From the NCBI GenBank assembly GCA_032716605.1, contig CM064509.1, forward strand, positions 52,312,481-52,376,480: DNA of 64,000 bases. The letters are read 5' to 3'. Both the position numbers and the translations under genes were made by a program. Source of the DNA: Paralithodes platypus (taxonomy: Eukaryota > Arthropoda > Malacostraca > Decapoda > Lithodidae). This document shows, one piece after another, positions 9,842-21,374 of this stretch; the stretch's first letter is position 1, and each line of letters opens with the position of its first letter. The notes under the pieces are model-generated. The model was not told the DNA's origin. It searched no databases and worked only from the letters and a program-made list of their open reading frames with translations.

Positions 9842-10929
9842 TGTTGCCAACACGGGAGCAGTGTTCAAAAGGTCGTTGTAACTGGTACAGGGTTGTACAG
9901 GCAGTTACAAGGAAAGTACATTACTGACGGATATATACATCGCTGGGAGTGGGGAGTTACTTATCTACTGACGGATATATACGTCGCTGGGATTGGAGGG
10001 GTTAAGTGCCTTTCTAAGTTTCGTAGTGGTAACAGTGTTTATAGTGAGGGTCTAGACCCAGATAAGCCAAGATTCTACCAAGTGCAACGTAAGACTTGAA
10101 GTAGGCTTTACCTTTCCCTTCTTGATTTGCTCTCGTTGTCCCGTTTGTTGGAAAACAATCCATACCTATCCTTCACCGGGGATCTATAATACATACTTCC
10201 TCGAATTCATTCTCCTGAGTTCCTCGCTTAGGAGATATATATATAAGATCACCTATTACATATACATACGCCTACACGACATCAAGAACACTTGTCGCAG
10301 ATCTGAGTTTATTCGTTCCTTATCATTCGGGTTCATATCAAAATAGTGGTCTCGTCACAGTTAAATGCTTTACAGTCACTTGATCTAGACTGCTTGTCAT
10401 AATTTATGAAGTAACTTTCATACTTGTATTAACTGTTTAGTCTATGCAGACTTTAAGTTCACTTAGAATTCTTGTTGAATTATTATTATATTCAACACCT
10501 TCAGTGTGTCCTTCATATGTTTATCTTGAGAAGTATACATAATATTATATTGTCACTATTATTATTATTGTATATATATATTATCTTATCTGAATTATTC
10601 GGGAGCATACTCTGCCATAACATATGGACGTATCTAATATTCAGACGTATTGTTTATTGTGTATCTTGTATAACTATTATTTATAAATAAGGCTATTACC
10701 CATTATTAAGACTTACTTTGATGTTGTGTACCCTAGCAGTTAAGAATAAAAACCATTGTAATCTTTCCTTGTGTTTTATGTCTATTGTCTGTTATTTGTG
10801 TGGTGATTTGGGGAAATAAGGCCAGTCCTCACCCAGTGGAGAGGTACCTTTGTTGGAGATATCTGCACATTTCCAGTCCAGGAATAGCAATCAGAATAAT
10901 ATCACGTTACTTGAAAACGTAGTATAACA
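9842..10929 (+). repeat. Gypsy-type LTR without recognisable internal region (Gypsy-B-like)
   Basis: Starts TGTTGCCAACA (palindromic TG end) and ends ATAACA. Its last 200 bases match the LTR end at 56,840-57,018: shared blocks include TTTTRTGTCYATTGT, AAGGCCAGT, CAGYGGAGAGGTACCT, ATMGCAATCAGA and CACGTT. At 57,018 the same sequence leads into a PBS and gag, which identifies it as an LTR. Here it is followed by unrelated sequence with no PBS, so it is a solo or truncated LTR. I found no matching target duplication. The left boundary is chosen from the TG palindrome and is less certain than the right one. Confidence 0.55.
9921..10006 (+). repeat. 45-bp tandem repeat in LTR
   Basis: Two adjacent units carrying TACTGACGGATATATACRTCGC, differing at few positions. 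Such subrepeats are common in LTR U3 regions. Confidence 0.7.
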
Positions 10930-10948
10930 CTATTTCTCCTAAGACATT

Positions 10949-11281
10949 ATGTCTATGGACAAAATCTCGGCAATTGTAGTGAGTGAACACTGGAATCAAC
11001 GTCACTGCTTAGTCAGCGCCTTCACAGATGCAAATTTTGTGTTTGAGTCACGTGACAAATGGCTTGAAATAAGACACATATGGTTGTTGAGCTCATTGAA
11101 AAGCTTACATTTGTTAAATGGTGCCATCCAAGATCAAAACGTAGAATTAGTAAGGATTTTAAATTGCATTGTTCAGGCCTGCCCGGGCAAGATTTGTCCA
11201 TTGTTCTCTATGGTCCATATACAGTATAGCTTTCATTCAAACGAATCGGACAAGATCATGTTGGGCATATGGCTTCTGTGA
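10949..11281 (+). CDS. Short unrecognised ORF (low confidence)
   Basis: A 110-codon open frame beginning MSMDKISAIVVSEHWNQRH. No conserved motif, signal peptide or membrane segment was recognised, and no repeat copy was seen elsewhere in the window. It lies directly after the solo LTR. It may be chance. Confidence 0.15.
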   Translation: MSMDKISAIVVSEHWNQRHCLVSAFTDANFVFESRDKWLEIRHIWLLSSLKSLHLLNGAIQDQNVELVRILNCIVQACPGKICPLFSMVHIQYSFHSNESDKIMLGIWLL

Positions 11282-12090
11282 ACGCACCTATTGGATGCTC
11301 GGGTGTTGTGCATTCAAATTCTTACCATAATAATATATTTTGTATTTATACTTCAATGGTATTACAATGATATTAATAATGTAGGTTAGGCATAGGTAGA
11401 CTATTACAGGATATACAGTAATTGCTTAAACAAAGTTAGGTTAGATTAGTGCAGGTTAGTCTTGTTTGGGTTAGGTTAGATCAGGTTTGGAAAAAATAGG
11501 ATAAGATAAGTTACCAATATTTTGAGTTTAGTTATTATACTGTATATTCGATTAACTTGTATTAGGCTATGTTAGGCTACCGTAGGTAATATAATAACAC
11601 ATATAATAAACATAGGCATTAGGCAATTTAGAACGATGATACATTGTTTGTTTTTCTGTTATCACTAGTTTGTTATTTGTTATTAAAAATAGTTCTCGTA
11701 GTCAAAAGGCTAAATAGAAATATCCAGTTATTATTTCGGTTCATTGACTTTTTTTCTTTTATTTTTGTTATCAGACAAGACGGTCTTTTTCAGCTAAGGT
11801 AAGATGTATGATGTATCGTAGTCAATAGGTCAACCTAATTGTAAGCACGCCTTATAAACATCAATATAACAGATACAATTATTGTCAAATGTTCCGCTGT
11901 AATTAGGAAGGATTCAAGTTACCAGTACAGAAAGTGTTAAAGATTGTGGTGGTGATGTTGGAAGATGCAGGGAAAGGACGCCAAAGAGTGCTTTCATACA
12001 CTCCTACTAACCCTCCAAACCTCTGTCATACACTACACGCCACGCAGGCACTTCACAATAAGGAATAATTTATATCATATTAATCACGTG
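11282..12090. other. AT-rich sequence with degenerate TTAGG-like clusters
   Basis: Between about 11,380 and 11,600 there are many GGTTAG / TTAGG pentamers and hexamers on the plus strand, not in tidy tandem. They may be decayed telomere-like or TAGG-rich repeats common in arthropods. No gene. Confidence 0.4.
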
Positions 12091-12099
12091 TCTTTGGCG

Positions 12100-12235
12100 T
12101 TAAGAATGTAATATGTGTGTGAATTGTGTGTGCGTATGTTTTTTTTGTTTTCGTCCCTGTTCGGGCTCTGTCTCGAGTCGGCCACCACCACCTAAAAATG
12201 GGGTATGTGCCAGAGTATATAGATAGATAGATTTT
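12100..12235 (+). mobile_element. RTE LINE 3' terminal fragment with (ATAG)n tail
   Basis: The segment from a T-rich run through CCCTGTTCGGGCTCTGTCTC, GAGTCGGCCACC and AAAATGGGG to a terminal ATAGATAGATAGAT matches the 3' end of the RTE element at 60,266-60,400 read on its sense (minus) strand. Only the 3' untranslated end is present, as expected of an extremely 5'-truncated LINE insertion. Confidence 0.7.
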
Positions 12236-12387
12236 AAAGATTAAATATATTAGTCCTTGCATGATTAACACTTCCACTAAATATTTATATATTTTATTAA
12301 TTATAAAGCAGCAGCTCAATAACGAGTAATCCAGTCAATATCTAGTTAAATCTGGCTCTACCTGAAATCATCTTCATTACTATATAA

Positions 12388-12648
12388 GATACCCAGGTTA
12401 AAGATTGCCACCATAAATCCTCCTCTACCACCCACACCAGGCAAGATAATTCAGAGCACCATCAACAACAACGAGGCTCCAAAGAAAATGATAGTGTACA
12501 GTCAGGAACAGAAGGACCAACACAGACACAAAACAAAGGAGCAGTTGCGCCGTTCTTCCGTGCAGAGGCCTACCCACCAGCCTGCGAACTTCTAGGGGGT
12601 CTACTTAAACCCCCCAGAAAACGCCCCCCTATACTTACGACCTTCTGA
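12388..12648 (+). CDS. Open frame without ATG, unrecognised
   Basis: Eighty-six sense codons between an in-frame TAA and a TGA, with protein-like composition: a Gln/His/Asn/Ser-rich start, then GAVAPFFRAEAYPPACELL and a basic KPPRKRPP stretch. There is no ATG at the start, so it would have to be an exon or a retroelement fragment. Composition resembles the disordered ORFs at 2.8 and 5.4 kb, but no alignment was evident. Function unknown. Confidence 0.25.
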   Translation, partial: DTQVKDCHHKSSSTTHTRQDNSEHHQQQRGSKENDSVQSGTEGPTQTQNKGAVAPFFRAEAYPPACELLGGLLKPPRKRPPILTTF

Positions 12649-13120
12649 CCTCCGCACACTTGACCTGGGACATAGCAGCCAAAGTCGTCACTACCCCGAC
12701 GAAAACCAAGGTAAAGCAAGTTATTCTAGGGCTTGATTTACTTACATGTAAGCTATCAAGTTCTAAATTTAAACCTCCCATTCAAGTAAAGATTGAAACC
12801 ATGGTGAATATCTTTCAAGGTCTGAGAAGTTCTTTTCCCTATTAAGGAATTATTATCACATGCCATGGTATAGTGCTTAATATTAAGATCTCTAATAGGC
12901 TGCACCTTGGCATTAGAAGCATAACTGCAAGGACATGTCCCCACCTTACTTCTTTTGCCAAAAACCGCACTCTTAACTATAGAAAGATACTTGCCATGGT
13001 AAATGTAATTCTAATAGTTTGGGCTTTGTGAGATACCATCTCAATAATGGCACTCTACATAAAGAAGTCCACACTGCATCTGTCTAACATCATGGTAAAA
13101 GACATATGCAGTAAAAAGGC
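12649..13120. other. No recognised feature
   Basis: Short open frames on both strands only. No domain or repeat recognised. Confidence 0.4.
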
Positions 13121-13550
13121 TTAACCCTTTCGCTGCGGGTGATGTTTTGGAATGTTTTGGCAAGTTACAGCAATTTCCAGGCTTTAAAAGCCTGTAAAAC
13201 ACGTAAAAATCGAGTGTCAGTGGGCGAGAGCGTGAGGGGCCCACCTCCGACCCTCAGAGCACCGAGTGGCTCACTGAGCTAGGCTGTGTCTCGCGCGGGT
13301 CTCTCTCTGTCTCTCTCACCAGTGTAGCCAAGCGAGCGAGTGTTACATAATAGCGGGGTTCCCGCGTTTCACTGGGACCACTGCAGGTGAACCAGACCAC
13401 ATACAGGGTCCGTTCTGGTGTAATTTTGAAGCTATTTTCATCTAGTTTTTGGCAGAATACACTTCATTTAATGCAGATGCTTGATTTATCATTCAGGAGT
13501 GCCTGAATATGCCCTAAATAGCCCAAACATAGCCGCAGCCAAAGGGTTAA
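13121..13550. mobile_element. TTAA-flanked non-autonomous element, family T (copy 2)
   Basis: TTAA on both sides. The ends are inverted repeats: CCCTTTCGCTGCGG on the left, CCGCAGCCAAAGGG on the right. It is very similar to the copy at 39,981-40,410, and both are exactly 430 bases including the TTAAs. No open frame of note. The TTAA target plus CCC...GGG ends point to mobilisation by a piggyBac-type transposase, which is not encoded in this window. Confidence 0.8.
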
Positions 13551-13559
13551 ACACCGAAC

Positions 13560-14573
13560 TTGGGTTCTTTGAACACTCTTAAAACGGTCAGTGGCAGATC
13601 GAGTGAAATTAGTAAGTTCATGATCTTACTATCTCCTCGCGTTATCCCGATACCTTGTCACTGTGTCATGACACTAGCGACAGTGTATTATAGACCCTAA
13701 GTCAAGAGTACTGGAACAGAACTTCACCACCGACTAGTATAAAGGTCAGGATAGACGAGCACTAGTAACTCAGGACATGTCCTCGTTCAAGCTCGCGTTA
13801 TGTACCCTATGTCATGACATAAAGGAGCTACCATTCAAGACCCAAAACCAACTAGTCCATCTGTATCCCAATCCACACCATCCACACGGCAGGACCACCT
13901 AAGCTAATCGACGGAAACTAGACGACCGGACTTAACCACTCTCATCTCTACTCAGACTGTGCTCATCACTCCAGCCCTTCAAAGTGCTATATTAGGAGTG
14001 TTACTTAAAATGTCTTTAACTTATACACCAGTGCGACCCCGGTGTAATACTTAGGAAAATAGAGCCACTCATAGGACTCTGGTTTATTTCTACACCAGTG
14101 CAACCCCAGTGTAATACTTAGAGAATAGAGTATCCCGACTCTGTTCATTCTTACACCAGTGTGACCCGGTGTCTTATGCTATTTCTATATTATATGATAA
14201 AAGTGATAAACCCTGAATACGCTGAGAAACCTAAGTTTATCTCTTATAATCATTATGAGAGATGAGATAAAGTATAAAAGAGTATCAATGTAAAGTATAT
14301 CTTACACCAGTGACTTAAGGTGTATAATGCATAGTAGAAGAGAGAGAGAAAAGTATATTCCTAATTCCTTCGTGGATCCTCGTCCATGCTAGGCTCATAT
14401 ATATATAGTTGGTCTACCTAGTGAATTATTAATCAAAGTTGTTAACGAGATGTACTCAGTGTTATATTTTACCCTTTACTCCTTCTGTGCATGTGTTGTA
14501 TGATTTTGACTTCTCCAGTCGAGTAGAACCTACTAAATACCAATACAAACCCGGTAAAAACCCTGGCATAACA
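13560..14573 (+). repeat. LTR of a Gypsy-A-related family (left end not resolved)
   Basis: The right end (ATTTTACCCTTTACTCC, then CCAGTCGAGTAGAACCTA, and GGTAAAAACCCTGGCATAACA) matches the right end of the Gypsy-A 5' LTR. It contains at least four copies of TTACACCAGTG / ACACCAGTGC-type units between 14,025 and 14,320, the reverse complement of the CACTGGTGTAA units of the Gypsy-A LTR. No PBS or gag follows, and 200 bases later the Gypsy-A LTR begins. It is best read as a solo LTR of a sister family. The intervening 14,574-14,771 holds nothing recognised. Confidence 0.5.
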
Positions 14574-15979
14574 CTGTATAATGCGGTTTTATATTCCAAA
14601 GTACCGGTATACTTTTTCATAGTAGTTTCAACTAAGGGAAGGTTAGCTATATTAATATTGTCCTTTAGTTTCCATTCCTCCCTCACTAAACCCCGATCTC
14701 GCCTCTAATTCTGCATCCCTACAGAATGTTTCATCACCAACCCGTTTCGTCACCACCTATTAGACCAGTTTTGAGATGGGGGATGGAAGCACCAAGACAA
14801 AAACAACTCCCGTCACCGCCCGGCATCCGCCAAGGCAAGAGGACAGAAGAGCCTCCTCACCACGTCAGGCCTAGGTTGCCGGCATCACCTCGCCACTTCC
14901 ACTGACCCCAGGAAAGGACATAACAGTGAGGTTATCCACTGACACCACCAGGGTAAAAAGAGAGGATCAATATCAATATCAGGGAAATAAATCCTTCATA
15001 AAACCCAAACCACCACGCGCCCATCTTGCCCGGAGACGTGCCACCGCCGTGGCGCGAATCCTAAGAAAGGCTACTACCATTGACAGGACCTTCCTCCAAG
15101 CACAACCGCCCTTCTAACACCGAGATGCGCAACCGGAAAGAACGGCGAAACTGGTAAGACCTATCCAGCCAATACCATCATCAGTACAGTTGGAACGATA
15201 CTCTAGACCGTACTGAAAGGCTAGATATCTGGAAGACTTGGGATTACATCCGAGAAAAGTGCCTTGAAGGAGTAAGACACTGGTGTAACTACTCAACGCC
15301 TTTTCTCGAAGATATCAAGGATTTATACGTATCCTTGTTGGGCCACACTGGTGCAACATCGAGCACTTTGCTTTGATATAGGAATAACTATAACTCGAGT
15401 ATGCACCACTAGCCACGCTCTTAAGTTGTAGTAAACCTGCCCCCTCAGTAAGACTTGGTTGGAAGAGCGTAAGACACTGGTGAAACGGCTTCCCTCTAGG
15501 TCAGGACTTTAGTAGTGGAGGGTGTAAGACACTGGTCAAACAACTCCCTACTTAGTCCTTACGATACGAGAGCGTAAGACACTGGTGTAACGGCTTGTAC
15601 TCGTAAAATCCCAAAATTCCAACATATAAGTTCCTCCACAGACTCCCATAGAAGTCTAGGTCTATATTGTAAGAGAGAGCATAAGACACTGGTGAAACGG
15701 CTCCTTAATTTAATCCCATGATACGTGAGCGTAAGACACTGGTGAAACGGCTCGCTTTCATGTAAGACCCTAACATCTACAGTCTTCAGAAGATCTACAA
15801 TAAAGTCTTCCCCTGCCTTCTGTCACCGTCACATGACAGGACCACCACCAAGGACCAGGACATTGTAGGGAATACCAGGCAGCCACGTTTTCAGAGATCG
15901 TCGGAACCTGCCTATATCTTCCCCTTGAGACACCTAGAGGATCCTCGATCGTGCTGCTGTATATAACCTATCCTTGTCT

Positions 15980-16022
15980 CGGGGCTGTTCGGCCAGGCAG
16001 CTTAGGGAACAACAACAACAAC
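15980..16022 (+). mobile_element. 43-bp retroposed fragment with 15-bp target duplication
   Basis: AACCTATCCTTGTCT occurs on both sides of a 43-base insert ending in (AAC)5. The 3' LTR has a single copy of the site. A perfect long target duplication plus a short simple tail is the signature of an extremely truncated LINE or SINE insertion. Confidence 0.75.
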
Positions 16023-16042
16023 AACCTATCCTTGTCTTATGT

Positions 16043-17483
16043 TGTTCCTGTATTGGCAAAAATTTTCCGTCTGTGTACTCATACCTCATGCTTCCCAGTA
16101 CCCTGGAAAGAAGCAAACATCCATCCAGTTCCTAAAAAAGGTGCCTCTTCAGATCCATCAAACTACAGACCAATAGCTATAACTTCCACTCTTGGTAAAG
16201 TTTTTGAAATTATATTAAATAATCACATAATTAAGCATCTTGAGAATAATAAATTAATCAGTGATAGGCATTATGGTTTTAGACGATGTCGATCAACTGC
16301 AGACATGCTTTGCTTTCTTACGCATCAAATCAACCAAGCTACAGAACAACATGGTGAAACACATACAATAGCACTGGATATATCAAAGGCATTTGATAGA
16401 GTCTGGCATCAATCCTTATTGTCGAAGATGTCACACTACGGCCTTGCATCATTAGTTCCACTAATTTCTTCTTATCTTCATAACAGAAAAATATGTGTAA
16501 TGGTAGATGGCCTTTATTCTCAATTTCACTCAATAAATGCTGGTGTTCCCCAGGGATCAGTTTTGGCCCCAATTTTGTTCCTCATTCATATCAATGATCT
16601 CATATCTACCACTCATAATCCAATACATTCCTACGCAGATGACTCAACACTCCACAGTTCCTTCACATTTACCAATTCTTTCACCCAACCCGATCTTATA
16701 AATTCAAAAATAAACACTGCAATTTCTCTGAACCAGGACCTTTCTAGAATTAATGAATGGGGACAAAAGAATCTAGTTTCCTTTAATGCACAGAAAACCA
16801 AATACATTCAATTTTCTAACCGACAGAATCTCACTGACTCCCATATATTTTTTAATGATGTAAATATTCCCACTTCCCCTAGTATTGACATTCTCGGTGT
16901 AACATTAACTACTAACTTGAGCTGGACACATTATGTTAGAAGCATTGCTAAGAATGCCTCTAAAAAACTGGGACTCCTGTACAGAGTTCGAGAATTCTTC
17001 ACTGACGAGCAGTTGGCCGTGATATATAAAAGTCATGTGCGTTCTCAGATGGATTACTGTTCACCTCTGTGGGGTGGAAGTGGAGTGGTTGCATTGAGGC
17101 AGTTGGACAAAATTCAAAATAAAGCTATTAGATTAATCAATAACCCTGCAATCACACAGGACCTTCCTACATTATCCATACGAAGAAACGTTGCATCCCT
17201 TGCATTATTCTACAGATATTTTCACAGCAATTGTTCCGAGGAACTTGCTTCAATTGTGCCGCCTCTCCACATCTTTCCCCGTAGAACTAGGGCAGCTGAG
17301 AGCGCCCATGAATTTACACTTTCTCCTCCACAATGCAGAACTTCTGCTTATCAGAATTCATTTATCCCCAGAGCTACTACTCTTTGGAATTCACTTCCCT
17401 CGAATTGCTTTCCACAAACTTACAATCTACAAATGTTTAAATCCAGTTGTTACAAACATTTTATGAATGGAGGATGCCTTTAG
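16043..17483 (+). CDS. J2 LINE reverse transcriptase (5' truncated, open)
   Basis: About 480 codons are open without a stop. Motifs: IHPVPKKGASSDPSNYRPIA, LDISKAFDRVWHQSLLSK (palm A), NAGVPQGSVLAPILF (palm B), HSYADDSTLH (palm C, both catalytic Asp present), then IDILGVTLTTNLSW, VRSQMDYCSPLWGGS and ATTLWNSLPSNCF in the C terminus. The open frame starts earlier (15,951) only because the LTR and the 43-base insert happen to be open in that frame, giving a spurious N terminus with six Asn. The endonuclease is missing, so it cannot move by itself. The intact RT indicates a relatively recent insertion. Confidence 0.9.
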
Positions 17484-17535
17484 GCACATGGACCTTTTTG
17501 TTTTATCTGTGTTTTTCCTTCCTCCGTTCATTGTC

Positions 17536-17574
<39 letters not shown>
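16043..17574 (+). mobile_element. Jockey-like LINE, family J2 (5' truncated, poly-A tail)
   Basis: The 3' LTR of Gypsy-A runs ...CTTATGT / AACATTG... without interruption, while here 1.53 kb lies between those halves, ending in about 35 A. The insert is the C-terminal two thirds of a LINE ORF2 plus a 56-base 3' UTR. It is a different family from J1 but shares the same motif order. Confidence 0.9.
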
Positions 17575-17575
<1 letters not shown>

Positions 17576-17837
17576 ATTGTACCTCTACCTATATGATTTG
17601 TGAGAATAAGAATACTCTATGTTTGTACTCTGTTATATTATCCTCTATTGCCTTTGTGCTTGTGTTCATGTGTGTTCTCATCTTCCCCAGTCAAGTAAGA
17701 ACCTAACTATAAAGGCATTACAACCCCAGTAAAAACCTGGTATAACATTGGCAGCAGACGGTGGTTCTTGATTCGGGAGGAAAAGGCCATTAGGCACAAA
17801 ATCAAAGGAAATAGAGTGTTTTTTAACATAAGTCATC

Positions 17838-18760
17838 ATGACTAATCGATCTTACATTCCCATACCTAAGTATGAGGCAGACACGGATGACATCAGGACA
17901 TAATGGATATGGTCAACCCAGTGCTCAGCCTGGCGTATCAAACAGACAGAGAACGAATTGTTGTTCTGTTAACTCACCTGGGAAAGGCCGTGTCCCTGGT
18001 AGCCGGACACATTACCCCTGATCTCACCTGGGTACAATTCCGGCAGATTGTAATTGATGCCGGTCAACACCCCTTGGGCTCTGTCGTCGCCCTGAGTAAA
18101 ATAGATGACATAACCTACTTAGGAGATTTAAACACCACCCTCGGACTCCTGGCACAACATGTCAGGTCTGCATACCCTCTCCAAAACAACATGGAGCAGC
18201 AACAGCACATCTTTAACACCCTGTTGCGAGTGCTCCCCAACTTCATCAGAGAGCACTTCACCATCCATGACCCTGTAGGCTACGACTGAGACATCATCAC
18301 CATCAGGAAGCTCCTGGCCACCAAACACAAGACCTCAACAATTGGAGCTATGAAAAGGTTACCCACCCACCCTCAAGGAGGACGAAGGCCAGGACCCTCA
18401 CACAGCTATGGGTCATGATAACCACCACTCCAGAACTCACAATCCTGTAACAGGGTGTATCCACCAAGCCACGCCCCAAACAGGGTTCCTCCGCCCACTA
18501 ACCCCATCAATTGAGGCCGACCCACGAACACCACCACTCCCAGATTCCGGAACAGGCCCCTGATACTGATCAACCCGTTTGACTTCAGTGCTTGCAACAC
18601 CACCTGCCCCTTACACTACATAAGGGATCATGCAAAGCAGCAACACAATGGCAGGCTTCCAGAGTATTTGCCGCAGATGAAGAATCTCGGATGCTGGAAA
18701 TTGAGGACAACGATTCAGAGGAAGAGTAGCCTACTCCCCAGAAGCCCCCACCTCAATCCA
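17838..18760 (+). pseudogene. Gypsy-A gag remnant
   Basis: Begins MTNRSYIPIPKYEAD about 90 bases after the PBS, shifts frame near 17,900, and continues as an open frame (17,903-18,289) containing LLTHLGKAVSLVAGHITPDL and LLRVLPNFIREHFTIHDP. The same blocks occur in the Gypsy-B gag (LGRHMSLVSGYVRD and LLRVLPTSVRDHFAITEP), which identifies it. The rest to 18,760 is degenerate with an acidic C-terminal region. I saw no CCHC zinc knuckle. Gag would form the particle that packages the RNA. Confidence 0.7.
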
Positions 18761-18765
18761 GGCCA

Positions 18766-19160
18766 TTGAGGAGAATCCGGAAGAACAGGAAGAGGAAGAA
18801 GATCTCCTTCAGGTTTTTTAAGGTTCCCCCGCCCATCATGGCTTTGGCAGGGGATTCCACGCTAATCAAACCACCTCTGATCTACCTTGCAAAACTTGAA
18901 GGGGTACCAGTACGTCTCCTGATAGATACTGGAGCTGCTATATCCTGCCTGTTCAACCATTTTTACGACCAACACCGCCGTAGATTTGGAATGTTGAACG
19001 CCACCACCACTAATCTCATCAGTGCTGGCGACACACACCTACCCAGAAGCCTCCTGCCACCACCCCTTCGTAGTATTCTACTCGGAATGCACGCATTATG
19101 ACGGCTACATGGGGTTGAACGTGTTGCAGAACCTGCAAGCACAATTAGACTGTGGTCAAT
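18766..19160 (+). pseudogene. Gypsy-A aspartic protease
   Basis: RLLIDTGAAISCLFNHFY carries the DTGA catalytic triplet. It is preceded by a basic linker and followed, after a frame change near 19,085, by YDGYMGLNVLQNLQAQLDC, the C-terminal half of retropepsin. Gypsy-B has RLLIDTGASRSCL at the same place. A frameshift and the loss of the downstream RT N terminus make it non-functional. The segment 19,160-19,440 is a Pro-rich linker. Confidence 0.75.
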
Positions 19161-19442
19161 GATGCCTCACATTTTCAAAGAAAAAACAATTCCAGCTCCC
19201 TGTAACTCCTAAAAACACCCCAAGGAACAGGGCTCAGCGGAAATACTCAAAAGACAAGCCGAGCTCGAATGCTGACAGGAAAGGCCCCCCACTACCGCCT
19301 CTACAATGCCAAGCCACTGCCCACCTACCAAGACAACCACCACCTGTGCCAAACCACAGAGACCACACGCACCTGCCTCCATCACCATAGTGGCCCCAGC
19401 AGTCACAACTCAGGCCATGCACATTCCAGCTTTAGCGACGCC

Positions 19443-20262
19443 ACTCACTTGCTCCCGTGTTCCCGATTTGAACTCCTCTGAATTCTCAACATTATGGCTC
19501 AAACTATCCTGTCATTCTCATACTAAATATTTCTGTGCTGTCTATCTTTCCCTTAACTCTACTGACTTTCTCAAATTCTTTGACTATCTAAACTCTAAAG
19601 TGGAACACATTCTATCCATCTCTCCCTTCTCTGAAATCTCCATCTTAGGAGATTTCAATGTTCACCACCGCTAATGGCTCTCCTCTCACACTACTGACCA
19701 TCTTGGTGAACAAGCCAATGTCTTTTCTATCATAAATGACCTAGAGCAGCTGGTCCAGCATCCCACCCGTATTCCGGATCGCTTCGGGGATTGGCTCAAT
19801 ATTCTTGACTTATTTTTGACTTCTAACCCTTCTTCTTATACTGTCAATCTTTTCTCTCCTTTGGGCTCCTCCAACCATAGACTTATCTCCGTCACCTGTC
19901 CTATCTCTTCAGTATGGCCACCTGATCCTCCCAGCCGGCGGCGCTTGTGGCACTTTGGCGCTGCCGACTAGGAGGCTCTCCAGCAGTACATCTCTGATTT
20001 CCCATGGAATGACTTCTGCTTCCGTGGCCGAGGACCCTTAGAGAGTGCTGAACGCATTACTGAGGTAATCCTCTCAGGCATGGAAGCGTACATTCCATTT
20101 TCTTTCTCTCAGTCTAATGCAAAAAAATCTTGGTTTACTCACGCTTGTTCTACTGCTGTCCACAACAAGGAGGAAGCATTCAAACGGTACCGACACCTTA
20201 AAACTCAAGAATCTCATTCTTCCTATGTTTCTGCCCAGAATCAAGCCAAATCTGTTCTTTGA
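19443..20262 (+). pseudogene. J1 LINE endonuclease domain (copy 3)
   Basis: Carries [12 protein letters not shown] followed by an in-frame TAA (19,673), [14 protein letters not shown] in the next part, and SSNHRLISV where copies 1 and 2 have S-D-H or F-D-H, so the catalytic Asp is replaced by Asn. At least one more stop lies near 19,970. A degenerate copy. Confidence 0.75.
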
Positions 20263-20519
20263 CTTGCCAAGCACTCGTTCATCAATAATAAATGCACTGG
20301 ACTATCCAACACTAGCTCTTCCCAAGCTTTCTGGCATCTAGCCAAAAACCTCTCCAACAATTTTTCTTCCTCGTCTTTCCCTCCCATTTTCCACGCTGAT
20401 AGCACAACCAGCACTTCTTCCTCTGACAGCGCTGAACTCTTCACTCAAACTTTTGCTAGAAACTCCACCTTGGATGATTCCGGTGCTATTCCTTCCTCTC
20501 CACCCCCTCTCTCCTATGT

Positions 20520-21374
20520 TTGCCTAATATCCTAATCTCTTCTAAAGATGTACTTTCTACCCTCTCTGGGTTTAATACTAAGAAGGCGTACGGTTCAGAT
20601 GGTCTTCCTCCTGTTGTACTCAAGAACTGTGCTACCCTGCTGACCCCCTGCCTAGGCAAACTCTTTCGTCTCTGTCTCTCATCTAACGTCTTCCCTTCTT
20701 GCTGGAAGTTTGCTCTCATTCAACCTGTCCCAAAGAAGGGTGACCGCTCTCAACCCTCCAACTATCGTCCAATTGCTCTCATCTCTTGTATCTCTAAAGG
20801 CTTTGAAACTATTCTTGCTTCCAAATTTCTTAAGCATTTCTCTTCTCATAATCTGCTCTCAGATAGCCAGTATGGCTTCCTTAAGGGTCGCTCTACTGGT
20901 GATCTTCTTTCATATCTTACTAACTCTTGGTCATCCAACTTTCGGAACTTCGGTGAGACTTTTTCTGTTGCACTAGACATATCGAAGGCCTTCGATAGAG
21001 TCTGGCACAAATCTTTAATTTCCAAACTACCCTCCTTCGGTTTCTATCCCTCAATCTGTGTTTTTGTCTCTAATTTCCATTCCGGCCGTTCCATAGCTGC
21101 TGTTGTGGACAGCCATCGCTCACTTCCTTATCCTATCAACTCCGGTGTTCCTCAGGGTTCTGTCCTATCTCCCATTCTCTTTCTAATTTGTATAAATTAT
21201 CTTCTCAACTGTACATCCAGTCCCATCCATTTACTGTATATGCAGACGATTCTACCTTACACTACTCAATTAGTTTTCCAGAACGCCCCAGCCAGCAGTC
21301 CCTCAAAAACAAACGTAATGAAGCCAAAAAACACTTATCTTCTGATCTATAGCTACTATTTCCAATTGAGGTAG
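20520..21374 (+). pseudogene. J1 LINE reverse transcriptase (copy 3)
   Basis: Open over 284 codons through IQPVPKKGDRSQPSNYRPIA, LDISKAFDRVWHKSLISK and NSGVPQGSVLSPILF. The palm C box is lost by a frameshift: the frame reads HLLYMQTILPY where HSYADDSTLHY is expected. The thumb and C terminus are mostly deleted. Confidence 0.85.

Larger units (their letters stand above)
14772..17747 (+). repeat. Gypsy-A 5' LTR, interrupted
   Basis: Matches the 3' LTR from 29,089 onward over more than 1.2 kb. The end is placed at GGTATAACA, before TTGGCAGCAGACGG, the putative primer-binding site. It contains six or more dispersed copies of TAAGACACTGGTGNAAC. Two insertions interrupt it: a 43-base piece and a 1.5-kb J2 LINE. 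A TATATAACCTATCC stretch near 15,960 may be the promoter. Confidence 0.8.
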
